Shown here in pieces: positions 1 through 6,852 of a stretch of DNA of 9,302 bases (its first letter is position 1; every line of letters starts with the position of its first letter). Location of the stretch: the NCBI RefSeq assembly GCF_000309485.1, contig NZ_AKIL01000134.1:1-9302 (forward strand), written 5' to 3'. The position numbers and the translations under genes are program-made. The notes under the pieces are model-generated. The model worked only from the letters and a program-made list of their open reading frames with translations. It was not told where the DNA came from and did no database searches. This DNA comes from Milkweed yellows phytoplasma str. MW1. GTDB taxonomy: Bacteria > Bacillota_I > Bacilli_A > Acholeplasmatales > Acholeplasmataceae.

Positions 1-33
1 ATAAGTCTCTTTTTTCTCAGACAAAAAATAGTA

Positions 34-39
34 TATAAT
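34..39 (+). promoter_or_regulatory. Possible -10 element of the large protease gene
   Basis: A perfect TATAAT lies about 95 bases before the ATG at 135. No convincing -35 hexamer lies 16-18 bases upstream; that stretch is only T-rich. A second, weaker candidate (CATAAT, 96-101) is closer to the gene. In DNA this AT-rich, such hexamers arise by chance, so this is a weak call. A purine-rich AGAAGG at 108-113 could serve as a Shine-Dalgarno, but it sits about 21 bases from the ATG, which is longer than usual. Confidence 0.3.
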
Positions 40-134
40 ATAGTTAAGACCTTAAAAAACAATTCTATTTATTTATTTTATAAAGCTAAATATATCATAA
101 TATTAAAAGAAGGTAGAAAAAATAAAATAAATTT

Positions 135-3026
135 ATGTACGTGAATAAAATACCCAAAAAATACTTATTCATTTCTTTTTTTATCTTTTTATTGGCCGGT
201 TTTTTTTATTACCGTATGTTTTTTAACTTGGAAACACAACCAAACCTTTTTCATTATAACAAAAATAATCAATTATTCAAGACAAACGATAACGATATGA
301 AAAAGAAATGCGAAATTATTGAAAAAATTCACAAAAACATCCAAACTGTTTTCGAAAAAGAAAAAAACAAAGAAAAACCAGCTTCTTCTTATGAATTGAA
401 AAGGCATAAATTCCACATTGGCGAAACAGTATACGCTTTTACCTTGGATACAAAAGAAAATATCAAGCCATTCCAAGAAGGCATCATAAGTGAAGATTAC
501 GACGAAAATAATACCCATTATTTGCCTATTTCTATTAAAGGTAAAAATAATAAAATTTTTTTCAACACCAAAGGTGAATTTATCGGCATTTCTTTGCCTG
601 ATAAAGAGAATAAAAATAACAAAACCGAAATTAACTATATTATCACTTCTAACAGTATGTATAATTTTTTAAAATGTATCATCCATACCATAACCATAGA
701 GGAAGATGAAGAATTTTTCCAACAAGAAGATACTCATAATAAATTTTTTTTGCCAATCAAGATCAAAGAAAAAGGCCAAGAAGACAAAAAATTTAATATC
801 TTCTTAGATCAAAACGGTCTTTTTTTAGGTTTAATTCATCAAAATTTTCCTGAAAAAGTTATCTCCTTTGAACAATATTTAACAAAATACTTAATTGATA
901 CTTATTGTTCGGCTTCTTTAAAAAATATTGAAAAACCACATCATACAGAATTGCCTACTGAAACCATTTCTCCTTTAGAAGATTCGTCTCTTTCTGAAAA
1001 AGAATCATTATCCGGCAAAATTCGTTCTTTATCGAAACTTAATTTTTTAATCAATTATAAAGATTTTCTAGGTTCTGGTTTTATTTGGGACATAGATAAA
1101 ATTAAAGATGAATATACAGGGAAAATAAAATATAAATATTATCTTTTAACGAATCGCCACGTAATAGAACACGCACACAAAAACGAAATTATTCATATTT
1201 TTAACCACGAATTTAAACAGAAAACAGCTTCTGTATATAATTATATCGATAATAAGCGCGATACAGATGACATAGGTATTGTCACTTTTATTGATTCCGA
1301 CCATGAATCATTTAAAAAAGTGGAAGATATTTTAAAAACAGCGAAACAACCTTTTCTCCAACAAGAACCATCTCTGCCCTTAAAAGAAGGGGAAGATATT
1401 TATAGTATAGGTTCTCAATTGATAAAAAACCCTAAAATACCTTTCACTTTCGTATACGAAAACGAAATACTACAAAATCAAGAAAATAATTATCCTTTTT
1501 TCGGTTCCAGATGGCCTTATGTCAATCCCATCTCTCAAAATCCTAGACAATATCCAGAAATTAATTTATTGAAAAAAGGTAGCATTATTTACCATAACGA
1601 AAAAGAAATTAATTTCAATATTCAAATCGATAGCGGCAATAGCGGAGGAATGGTATTTAACAATAAAGGTCAAATTATAGGGATGAATAGAAGCGTTCTT
1701 CAAGGTGATAAAACCACCGATAGTTTTTCCCAAGTGATCAATATGATCCACATTAACGAAAGATTTGAAGAAATGAAACAAAGACTTCAAGTAAATCCAA
1801 CTTTTGAAGATAAAAATTACCAAATTATTTTTCAAAATAAAATAAAGAAATTTCAAAATAAATTTAAAGACAACAAACCTAGCAAAATAAATTTTTTTGT
1901 TCAAGATTTATTGCTCTTGGATCAAAAACCAATCGTTATTTCTTCCTCTTCTCAAGAGAAGACAAAAAACACGAACAAATTTTTGATTTATTTAGTCGGC
2001 AATTACGATTATAAAGAGGAAATCTTTTTCATGGACCCTCATCAAGAAGATTTAGAAATTCACTTAAACAAAATAGATGGCAAAAAGGGATATGAAAACT
2101 TAGAATTAATTATACACAAACGCAATAAAGAAAATAAACAAATCTCCGCAACTTACACACGTAAATTTAATAACTATGATTTATATAAAGGCGATAACTC
2201 TTTTTTATCTTTAGAATTAAAAAATGCCCCAAAAAAAGAAAAGATAGATTTATCAGATAAGATCAAAAATTCTTTAATCGTTTGGCATAAAGGTAACGGT
2301 CAAAACGGTAATGGCGTTATTCTTCATCAACAAAGATTAGCCAATAATAAATTTTTATATTACGTTTTATCTAATTGCAATAATGACTATGAATTTGAAG
2401 ATCAAAAATACGAAAAGATGGATAATTGGATCAATAATTTTATCAATATTTTTTCAGATGAAATTAATATTATTACCTCTACTCCTGATGAAGGCAAAAG
2501 AAAAGAAAAAGGACATTTACAAAGTTTTCTTTTTGATAAAAATAATTTAATTTTATTAACTTTTGAATCTGATTATAATTATCCTATTGCAGAAATGACC
2601 AAAATTTCAGATTTAAAAATAGGCCAAGAAGCGTATTATCTATTCAATTCAGATAATAAAGTTAATTTTCCCCAATTTTTCAAAAGCAAAGTTGGCAGTC
2701 TGAAAGGAAATTCGGCTTTATTTGATTCTGTTTTCAACTTAAAACATAAAAAGAAAACATTAAATTTTCTTTTTTTTGATAAAGATAATCGTTTTATCGG
2801 GATCAATGATGTTGTCAGCGACAATTTCAACACTCCACTTCACTTTATAAAAACTTCTAATATCAAAGAGAAAAGTGTGGTTGAATTATTCCGTTATCAA
2901 AAATTAAAAAATAATGCTAACCAAATTTTTTCAATTATTTTCTTAAATATTATCCTTTTTATTGTCATTATCTTTTTACCTAATGATGACAACAAAAAAA
3001 ATAAATGGAAAAAAATCCATATTTAA
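135..3026 (+). CDS. Membrane-anchored multidomain trypsin-like serine protease (ectoprotein)
   Basis: Predicted surface or periplasmic protease of 963 aa; substrate unknown. Residues 5-9 are basic and about 10-29 form a hydrophobic signal or anchor. Residues 929-948 form a second membrane span followed by a lysine-rich tail. This predicts an external body with both ends anchored. A complete trypsin-like domain spans about 308-550: GSGF at 313-316, TNRH with His342, DDIG with Asp379, and GNSGG with Ser503 followed by the usual KGQIIGMN strand. A second trypsin-like domain (about 712-920) keeps the strand pattern but has lost all three catalytic residues (TNRH is SNCN, DDIG is NNLI, GNSGG is absent). 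Two shorter copies of the C-terminal half-barrel lie at about 91-181 and 204-253. Residues 555-700 are unrecognised. The layout recalls the mycoplasma DUF31/MIP peptidases, but that link is inferred. An in-frame stop at 123-125 leaves ATG 135 as the start. The protease core is confident; the degenerate copies are an alignment by eye. Confidence 0.85.
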   Translation: MYVNKIPKKYLFISFFIFLLAGFFYYRMFFNLETQPNLFHYNKNNQLFKTNDNDMKKKCEIIEKIHKNIQTVFEKEKNKEKPASSYELKRHKFHIGETVYAFTLDTKENIKPFQEGIISEDYDENNTHYLPISIKGKNNKIFFNTKGEFIGISLPDKENKNNKTEINYIITSNSMYNFLKCIIHTITIEEDEEFFQQEDTHNKFFLPIKIKEKGQEDKKFNIFLDQNGLFLGLIHQNFPEKVISFEQYLTKYLIDTYCSASLKNIEKPHHTELPTETISPLEDSSLSEKESLSGKIRSLSKLNFLINYKDFLGSGFIWDIDKIKDEYTGKIKYKYYLLTNRHVIEHAHKNEIIHIFNHEFKQKTASVYNYIDNKRDTDDIGIVTFIDSDHESFKKVEDILKTAKQPFLQQEPSLPLKEGEDIYSIGSQLIKNPKIPFTFVYENEILQNQENNYPFFGSRWPYVNPISQNPRQYPEINLLKKGSIIYHNEKEINFNIQIDSGNSGGMVFNNKGQIIGMNRSVLQGDKTTDSFSQVINMIHINERFEEMKQRLQVNPTFEDKNYQIIFQNKIKKFQNKFKDNKPSKINFFVQDLLLLDQKPIVISSSSQEKTKNTNKFLIYLVGNYDYKEEIFFMDPHQEDLEIHLNKIDGKKGYENLELIIHKRNKENKQISATYTRKFNNYDLYKGDNSFLSLELKNAPKKEKIDLSDKIKNSLIVWHKGNGQNGNGVILHQQRLANNKFLYYVLSNCNNDYEFEDQKYEKMDNWINNFINIFSDEINIITSTPDEGKRKEKGHLQSFLFDKNNLILLTFESDYNYPIAEMTKISDLKIGQEAYYLFNSDNKVNFPQFFKSKVGSLKGNSALFDSVFNLKHKKKTLNFLFFDKDNRFIGINDVVSDNFNTPLHFIKTSNIKEKSVVELFRYQKLKNNANQIFSIIFLNIILFIVIIFLPNDDNKKNKWKKIHI

Positions 3027-3301
3027 TCTTGGTTTCTATTAGCTAAATCTCCAAAAATAAAACCTTCCCCAAATTCATCTAAAGGTTATACTAAAAATGA
3101 GTCCTCAGAGGTTTTCTTTTTTATTTTTATAAATCTTTTTATGTTATAATGCAAGCGGATAATATTTGCTTTTTAATATTGAACTTTGGAAAATAAAAAT
3201 TCAAAAATGCTAATATAATCCATTTTAAACATCAAACTTAAATTAGAAAAGAGTTTAGAACAATAAACAATTATCATTATCACATATCACATCAAAAATC
3301 A
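3027..3301. other. Non-coding gap with promoter-like elements
   Basis: This spacer separates the large protease from the coiled-coil membrane protein. It holds an extended -10 at 3142-3150, a second TATAAT at 3214-3219 without a credible -35, and a short tandem repeat (TTATCA twice, then CATATCA) at 3271-3289. A weak AACCTT/AAGGTT inverted repeat (3061-3066 and 3082-3087) lacks a T-run, so I see no convincing terminator for the upstream gene. I found no credible ORF or RNA gene here. Confidence 0.6.
3142..3150 (+). promoter_or_regulatory. Extended -10 promoter for the coiled-coil membrane protein
   Basis: TGTTATAAT is a perfect extended -10 (TG, one base, TATAAT at 3145-3150). The expected -35 position (about 3122-3127) reads TATTTT and is weak, which an extended -10 tolerates. 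Transcription would start near 3157 and give a leader of roughly 145 nt before the signal-peptide codons. The same TATGTTATAAT string precedes ligA on the other strand, which suggests a common promoter style in this genome. Confidence 0.5.
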
Positions 3302-4270
3302 ATAAAAAAAATCTTTATTCTCCTTTTAACCCTTTTTCTTTTGGCTTTAATTAATAATAAGCTTCTTTTCGGGGCTAACAATAATTTAAAGAACGTTATT
3401 CCCATACGTCAAGAACTATTAAACAATAAAGAAATAGCAGAAAGAGAATTAGGGATTGCTAAAAAATTAAAACAACTAATTCAAAATCAAAAAGAAGATC
3501 ATTCAGAATTTGATGGATTTATCGATAATTTAGAAAATCAACAAAATTCTCAAACAATTATCAGCAAATGGGCAGCTTGCGAAAAACAATACCAAACAGC
3601 AAAAACAGAAGCAGACATAACAGAACATGAAAAAGAAGAAGACAAAGAAGAAAAACCCTCTTTTGACGATTTATTAACTTCTTTCAACAATGTTAATGAA
3701 GAATTTAAAAAGATTATCACTCGACTCAAAAAATACAACACCAAATTAACCAAACAAAGAGTAGAAGAAAAACAAAAATCAGTCCAAGAATGGTTGTCAT
3801 TAGTGGATCTATCTGCGGGAGATAACGAAGTCTTAATCGCTTTAAAAAAAGAGATTACTGACCAAATCCAAAATGATGAATCAGACAATAGCGCTTTATC
3901 TTTGATGAAAAAAGGTAACGATTTATTTGAAAGTTATGAAATAGAGGATAAAAATCCCTCTATGAATAATAAATTAGACCGCGCTAAAATTTATTTCGAA
4001 GATGCCTTACAAAAATATAATCAAATAAAAGAAAAATTAAAATCATTCATTGATTACACATTAGAAAAACCCCAAGAAAAAAACGCTCAATTAGAACGTT
4101 TAGAAAAAAACCAACAAGCCTTAGAAAAATGGAAAAACATTTTATTAATCCTGATTATCTTTCATTTGATTATATTCGCTTTATATATAATTTATCTTTC
4201 TTTTAAAACAAAAGAAAAGAAAACTTTTTTCCCTGAAAAACAGGAACCAAGTCTTAATATTGAAAAATAA
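3302..4270 (+). CDS. Signal-peptide, coiled-coil, C-terminally anchored surface protein with no ATG start
   Basis: Family not recognised. The frame is open from an in-frame TAA at 3239 to the TAA at 4268. The first conventional start is TTG 3341, with no Shine-Dalgarno. The codons just before it (3302-3340) encode two lysines and a run of Ile, Leu and Phe, continuing into a polar segment and FGA: a typical signal peptide. I therefore place the start upstream. ATA 3302 puts KK next to the initiator. ATA 3263 is an alternative with AAAGAG nine bases ahead. Neither is proven. Counting from TTG 3341, residues 25-260 are charged, Lys/Glu/Gln-rich and helical, likely coiled coil. Residues 211-235 resemble a TPR-like helix pair. 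Residues 266-288 form a membrane span with a basic tail. The prediction is a type I membrane protein with its helical part outside, an architecture also seen in phytoplasma immunodominant proteins, but no homology is claimed. The gene has its own promoter and a strong terminator. Confidence 0.7.
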   Translation: MKKIFILLLTLFLLALINNKLLFGANNNLKNVIPIRQELLNNKEIAERELGIAKKLKQLIQNQKEDHSEFDGFIDNLENQQNSQTIISKWAACEKQYQTAKTEADITEHEKEEDKEEKPSFDDLLTSFNNVNEEFKKIITRLKKYNTKLTKQRVEEKQKSVQEWLSLVDLSAGDNEVLIALKKEITDQIQNDESDNSALSLMKKGNDLFESYEIEDKNPSMNNKLDRAKIYFEDALQKYNQIKEKLKSFIDYTLEKPQEKNAQLERLEKNQQALEKWKNILLILIIFHLIIFALYIIYLSFKTKEKKTFFPEKQEPSLNIEK

Positions 4271-4272
4271 AT

Positions 4273-4299
4273 AAAAAAGAGCCTATAAAGCTCTTTTTT
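4273..4299. terminator. Bidirectional rho-independent terminator between convergent genes
   Basis: A perfect 10-bp stem (AAAAAAGAGC, 4273-4282, and GCTCTTTTTT, 4290-4299) encloses a 7-base loop. The arms carry A and T runs, so the RNA ends in a U-run on either strand. It lies three bases after the stop of the coiled-coil gene (+) and about 36 bases past the stop of acpS (-), so it can serve both converging units. Confidence 0.85.
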
Positions 4300-4335
4300 A
4301 TTTATTTTTATTAAACGAATTCATATCATCAATTA

Positions 4336-4677
4336 TCACATCAAAACAACAAAAGCGATAGCGTAATTATCTGTGTGCGAAATAGAAATCATGATTTTAT
4401 TTTGATAAGGATCAATAACGCAGGGCAAACCATAATGCTCATGGTTTAAAATAGACCAATCAGAATAATTATGAGTTAAATCGCCTTTAGTGTAAGCTTT
4501 AAAAATAGCTTCCTTAGCGGCCCATCTTCCTGCGACATAACTATACTTTACCTCTTTATTATTGATAGTAGCATAATATTCGTGTTCTTTAAGAGATAAA
4601 ACTCTATTAGCTATTTTATCCAATCCAACATCTTTTATTTTTTTTATTTCGACCAAATCCACACCAATATTTTTCAT
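4336..4677 (-). CDS. acpS: Holo-[acyl-carrier-protein] synthase
   Basis: Transfers the 4'-phosphopantetheine group of coenzyme A to a serine of apo-acyl carrier protein, switching ACP on for acyl transfer; cytoplasmic, normally a trimer. The 113-aa protein is near the family's usual length. It has the N-terminal GVDLVEI motif with Asp7, the RVLSLKE segment (25-31), the signature AGRWAAKEAIFKA with Glu56 (Asp7 and Glu56 being the expected magnesium ligands), and the C-terminal SISHTDNYAIA strand. The ATG is 26 bases after the ligA stop on the same strand, with AAAAGGT about 14 bases ahead, so it is probably read from the ligA transcript. The gene ends TGA then TAA. A working AcpS implies that the cell retains an acyl carrier protein, which is worth noting in a reduced genome. 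Confidence 0.93.
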   Translation of the reverse strand: MKNIGVDLVEIKKIKDVGLDKIANRVLSLKEHEYYATINNKEVKYSYVAGRWAAKEAIFKAYTKGDLTHNYSDWSILNHEHYGLPCVIDPYQNKIMISISHTDNYAIAFVVLM

Positions 4678-4703
4678 TTTATTATTTTTTACCTTTTTTC
4701 TTT

Positions 4704-6701
4704 TTATCTTTTGGATAACCTTTGTTCCAGTTCTTCTTCATTAATAATTTTAATTCCTAAAACGCGAGCTTTGACTAATTTAGAACCACTATCGTGACCA
4801 CAAATTAAATAATCTATGTTTTTAGAAACAGAATTAACGATTAAAGCGCCTTTTTCTTCTAAAAGAGAAGATATTTCTTTGCGCGAATAATGTTTCAAAC
4901 TACCTGTTAAAACAATTTTTTTACCTTTAAAGAAATTATCTTGAACTGTTGTTTTATTTTTATAATCGTTTTGAAATTGAAGATTATGTTGCATTAAAAG
5001 ATTTATTTCTTCCCAATTTTGAGGTTTTTTAAAATAATCTCCGAGACTTTCAACAATTTTAATACCTACTTCAGGGATAGCCAATAAGTCCTCTTCAGTA
5101 GCTTCTTTTAAAGCATAGATGTTGTGATATTTTTGAACTAAAATTTTAGCAACCTTAATCCCAATATGTTTAATACCTAACGCGAACAAAAGCCTTTCAA
5201 AAGGTTGAGATTTGCTGATTTCTAAAGCTTTTAAAATATTGTTAACCTTTTTACTTTTAAAGCCTGGCAAGTCTTCTAATTGACTACGAAAAGAGTTTAA
5301 AGAGTATAAATCAGATATTTTTTTAACAAAACCTTTTTGAAAAAACAGAATTAAAGTTTTTTCTCCTAAAACATTAACATCCATCGCTTCTCGGGAAACA
5401 AAATGAATTATTTTTTTAATTTGTTTTTCTTCGCAAACTTCATTTAAACAAAAATAATCTACTTCATAAGCTTTTTTATCTAACTGCGTTTGACAAAAAG
5501 GACAATGAGTAATCATTTTAAAAGGAGTTTGATCGGTCCTTTTTTCTTGAATAATGTCAATAATTTCAGGAATAATAGAACCGGATTTATGTATTAAAAC
5601 AGTATCCCCAATTCTAATGTCTTTTTTGTGAATATAATCATAATTATGCAAAGAAACTTTAGAAATAACACTACCACTAACCATAACCGGCAATAATTCC
5701 GCTACAGGAGTCACAGAACCAGTTCTACCCACTTGAAAGGTAATTTTTTTAACAATAGTTTCTCCTTGGGAAGAATTAAATTTATAAGCTATGGCCCATT
5801 TAGGGAATTTACTAGTATAACCAATAAGGGGATGAAGTTCTAATTGGTTGACTTTAACCACAACTCCGTCCGTATCATAAGGTAAAGTATCTTTTAATTT
5901 TTCATATCGATTAATATGAGTAATTAATGCTTCAAATGAATCTGCCACATAATAATAAGGATTAACAGAAAAACCCATTTCCTTTAAAAAGTCCAAAACC
6001 TCTTTTTGAGTTTTAACAAAAGCAGGCGGTTTGACGATATGATAGATAAAAGAAGACAAAATCCTTTGAGATACGGTATCAGAATTTAATAACCTAATTG
6101 TCCCTGAAGCGGCATTACGAGGGTTGGAAAAAGGAGGTTTATTATTTTTTACCTGTAAAGTGTTTAATTTTGCAAAATCATCATATTTAAAAAAAATTTC
6201 CCCTCTCACTTCTAAATAGATATCTTTTTGTAGTTTTAAAGGAATATTTTTAATGGTTTTAATGTTATCGATCACCGCTTCTCCTACCTGCCCGTTCCCT
6301 CTAGTAGTGGCTTGGACTAAAATACCTTTTTCATATTTTAAATTAATCGCCACTCCATCAATTTTCAATTCCGTAATAAAATGGGAATGACTGACTTTTT
6401 TAAAAACACGATGATAAAAGTCTTTTAACTCTTTAAAGTCAAAAACATTTTCTAAAGATAACATAGGCACTTCGTGAACGATTTTTTTAAATTTAGAATT
6501 AACAGCTCCGCCTATTTTAAAAGTAGGACTATAATTTAATCTATATTCAGGGTACTTTTTTTCCAAAGAAATCAATTCTTGCAAGGAAGCGTCATACTGT
6601 TGATCTGTTATTTCAGAAGTGTTTAAATTATAATAATCATAATTAGCTTTATTAATCAAGTCTGTTAAAAATTTAATTTTATTTACTATTTCTGTCTTCA
6701 T
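4704..6701 (-). CDS. ligA: NAD-dependent DNA ligase LigA
   Basis: Seals nicks in duplex DNA with NAD+ as AMP donor, joining Okazaki fragments and closing repair gaps. The 665-aa length is full for the family. Domains in order: Ia region with the QQYD motif (about 35-38); adenylation domain with KIDG and nucleophile Lys113, then the RGNG, EVRGE and NPRNAASG motifs; OB fold with HKSGSIIPE (about 371-379); four-cysteine zinc finger at 400, 403, 418 and 423; helix-hairpin-helix repeats around 480-560; and a C-terminal BRCT domain (about 590-660). Translation could begin at GTG 6710. I prefer ATG 6701 because AAGGTG (6708-6713) then sits at proper Shine-Dalgarno distance, whereas the GTG would lie inside it. 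The gene has its own extended -10 promoter and probably carries acpS downstream. All active-site residues checked are present, so it looks functional. Confidence 0.97.
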   Translation of the reverse strand: MKTEIVNKIKFLTDLINKANYDYYNLNTSEITDQQYDASLQELISLEKKYPEYRLNYSPTFKIGGAVNSKFKKIVHEVPMLSLENVFDFKELKDFYHRVFKKVSHSHFITELKIDGVAINLKYEKGILVQATTRGNGQVGEAVIDNIKTIKNIPLKLQKDIYLEVRGEIFFKYDDFAKLNTLQVKNNKPPFSNPRNAASGTIRLLNSDTVSQRILSSFIYHIVKPPAFVKTQKEVLDFLKEMGFSVNPYYYVADSFEALITHINRYEKLKDTLPYDTDGVVVKVNQLELHPLIGYTSKFPKWAIAYKFNSSQGETIVKKITFQVGRTGSVTPVAELLPVMVSGSVISKVSLHNYDYIHKKDIRIGDTVLIHKSGSIIPEIIDIIQEKRTDQTPFKMITHCPFCQTQLDKKAYEVDYFCLNEVCEEKQIKKIIHFVSREAMDVNVLGEKTLILFFQKGFVKKISDLYSLNSFRSQLEDLPGFKSKKVNNILKALEISKSQPFERLLFALGIKHIGIKVAKILVQKYHNIYALKEATEEDLLAIPEVGIKIVESLGDYFKKPQNWEEINLLMQHNLQFQNDYKNKTTVQDNFFKGKKIVLTGSLKHYSRKEISSLLEEKGALIVNSVSKNIDYLICGHDSGSKLVKARVLGIKIINEEELEQRLSKR

Positions 6702-6719
6702 TCTTTTCACCTTGCTTAA

Positions 6720-6728
6720 ATTATAACA
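6720..6728 (-). promoter_or_regulatory. Extended -10 promoter of ligA-acpS
   Basis: On the - strand the sequence reads TGTTATAAT, a perfect extended -10, with TATAAT at 6725-6720. No good -35 is seen at 17 bases. Transcription would begin near 6711-6714, giving a leader of only about 10-13 nt that starts close to the AAGGTG Shine-Dalgarno. The string matches that of the promoter at 3142-3150. Confidence 0.55.
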
Positions 6729-6749
6729 TATTAACGCTATTTATCCTTA

Positions 6750-6769
6750 AGAACGTTAAAAAACGTTCT
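6750..6769. repeat. Perfect inverted repeat upstream of ligA (possible operator)
   Basis: Two 8-bp arms, AGAACGTT (6750-6757) and AACGTTCT (6762-6769), flank AAAA. The repeat is centred about 35 bases upstream of the ligA -10 hexamer, where a regulator could bind near or just beyond the -35 zone. It is separate from the smpB terminator hairpin at 6793-6816. No T-run follows directly on either strand, so a terminator role is less likely. Operator function is inferred from symmetry and position only. Confidence 0.45.
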
Positions 6770-6792
6770 ATATTTTATTTCCTTTTTAAAAG

Positions 6793-6816
6793 AAAAGACC
6801 TTAGAAAAGGTCTTTT
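6793..6816 (-). terminator. Rho-independent terminator of smpB
   Basis: A perfect 8-bp stem, AAAAGACC (6793-6800) with GGTCTTTT (6809-6816), encloses an 8-base loop about 36 bases past the smpB stop. On the - strand the stem ends in TTTT and is followed by CTTTT, a U-rich tail. It should separate smpB from the ligA-acpS unit. Confidence 0.7.
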
Positions 6817-6852
6817 AAAAAGGTAAAACAGAAATTATTTAAAAAGAAAAGA

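Noticed and set aside
273..518. Minus-strand frame of 81 codons inside the protease gene
   Set aside because: Low-complexity Phe/Val-rich translation, antisense to a well-supported gene.
490..672. Plus-strand frame of 60 codons inside the protease gene
   Set aside because: Overlaps the real frame entirely, with a biased Ile/Leu/Lys composition and no domain.
1566..1904. Minus-strand frame of 112 codons
   Set aside because: Antisense to the catalytic Ser region of the protease; the composition is the mirror of Lys/Asn-rich coding DNA.
2636..2833. Minus-strand frame of 65 codons
   Set aside because: Antisense shadow of the protease C-terminal part; no Shine-Dalgarno or family features.
3103..3130. 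CCTCAGAGG followed by a T-rich run, as a terminator of the protease gene
   Set aside because: The symmetry leaves only a 3-bp stem with a 3-base loop, too weak for a rho-independent terminator.
3097..3132. Eleven-codon frame starting ATG 3097
   Set aside because: Too short, with no Shine-Dalgarno and no leader-peptide features.
3550..3888. Minus-strand frame of 112 codons
   Set aside because: Antisense to the coiled-coil gene; its Ser/Phe-rich translation is the expected complement of Lys/Glu codons.
4334..4346. 13-bp match (TATCACATCAAAA) to 3285-3297
   Set aside because: A single short AT-rich match over 9 kb is close to chance, and no longer repeat surrounds it.
6702..6710. GTG 6710 as the ligA start
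   Set aside because: It overlaps the AAGGTG that serves as Shine-Dalgarno for ATG 6701, and it has no site of its own upstream.
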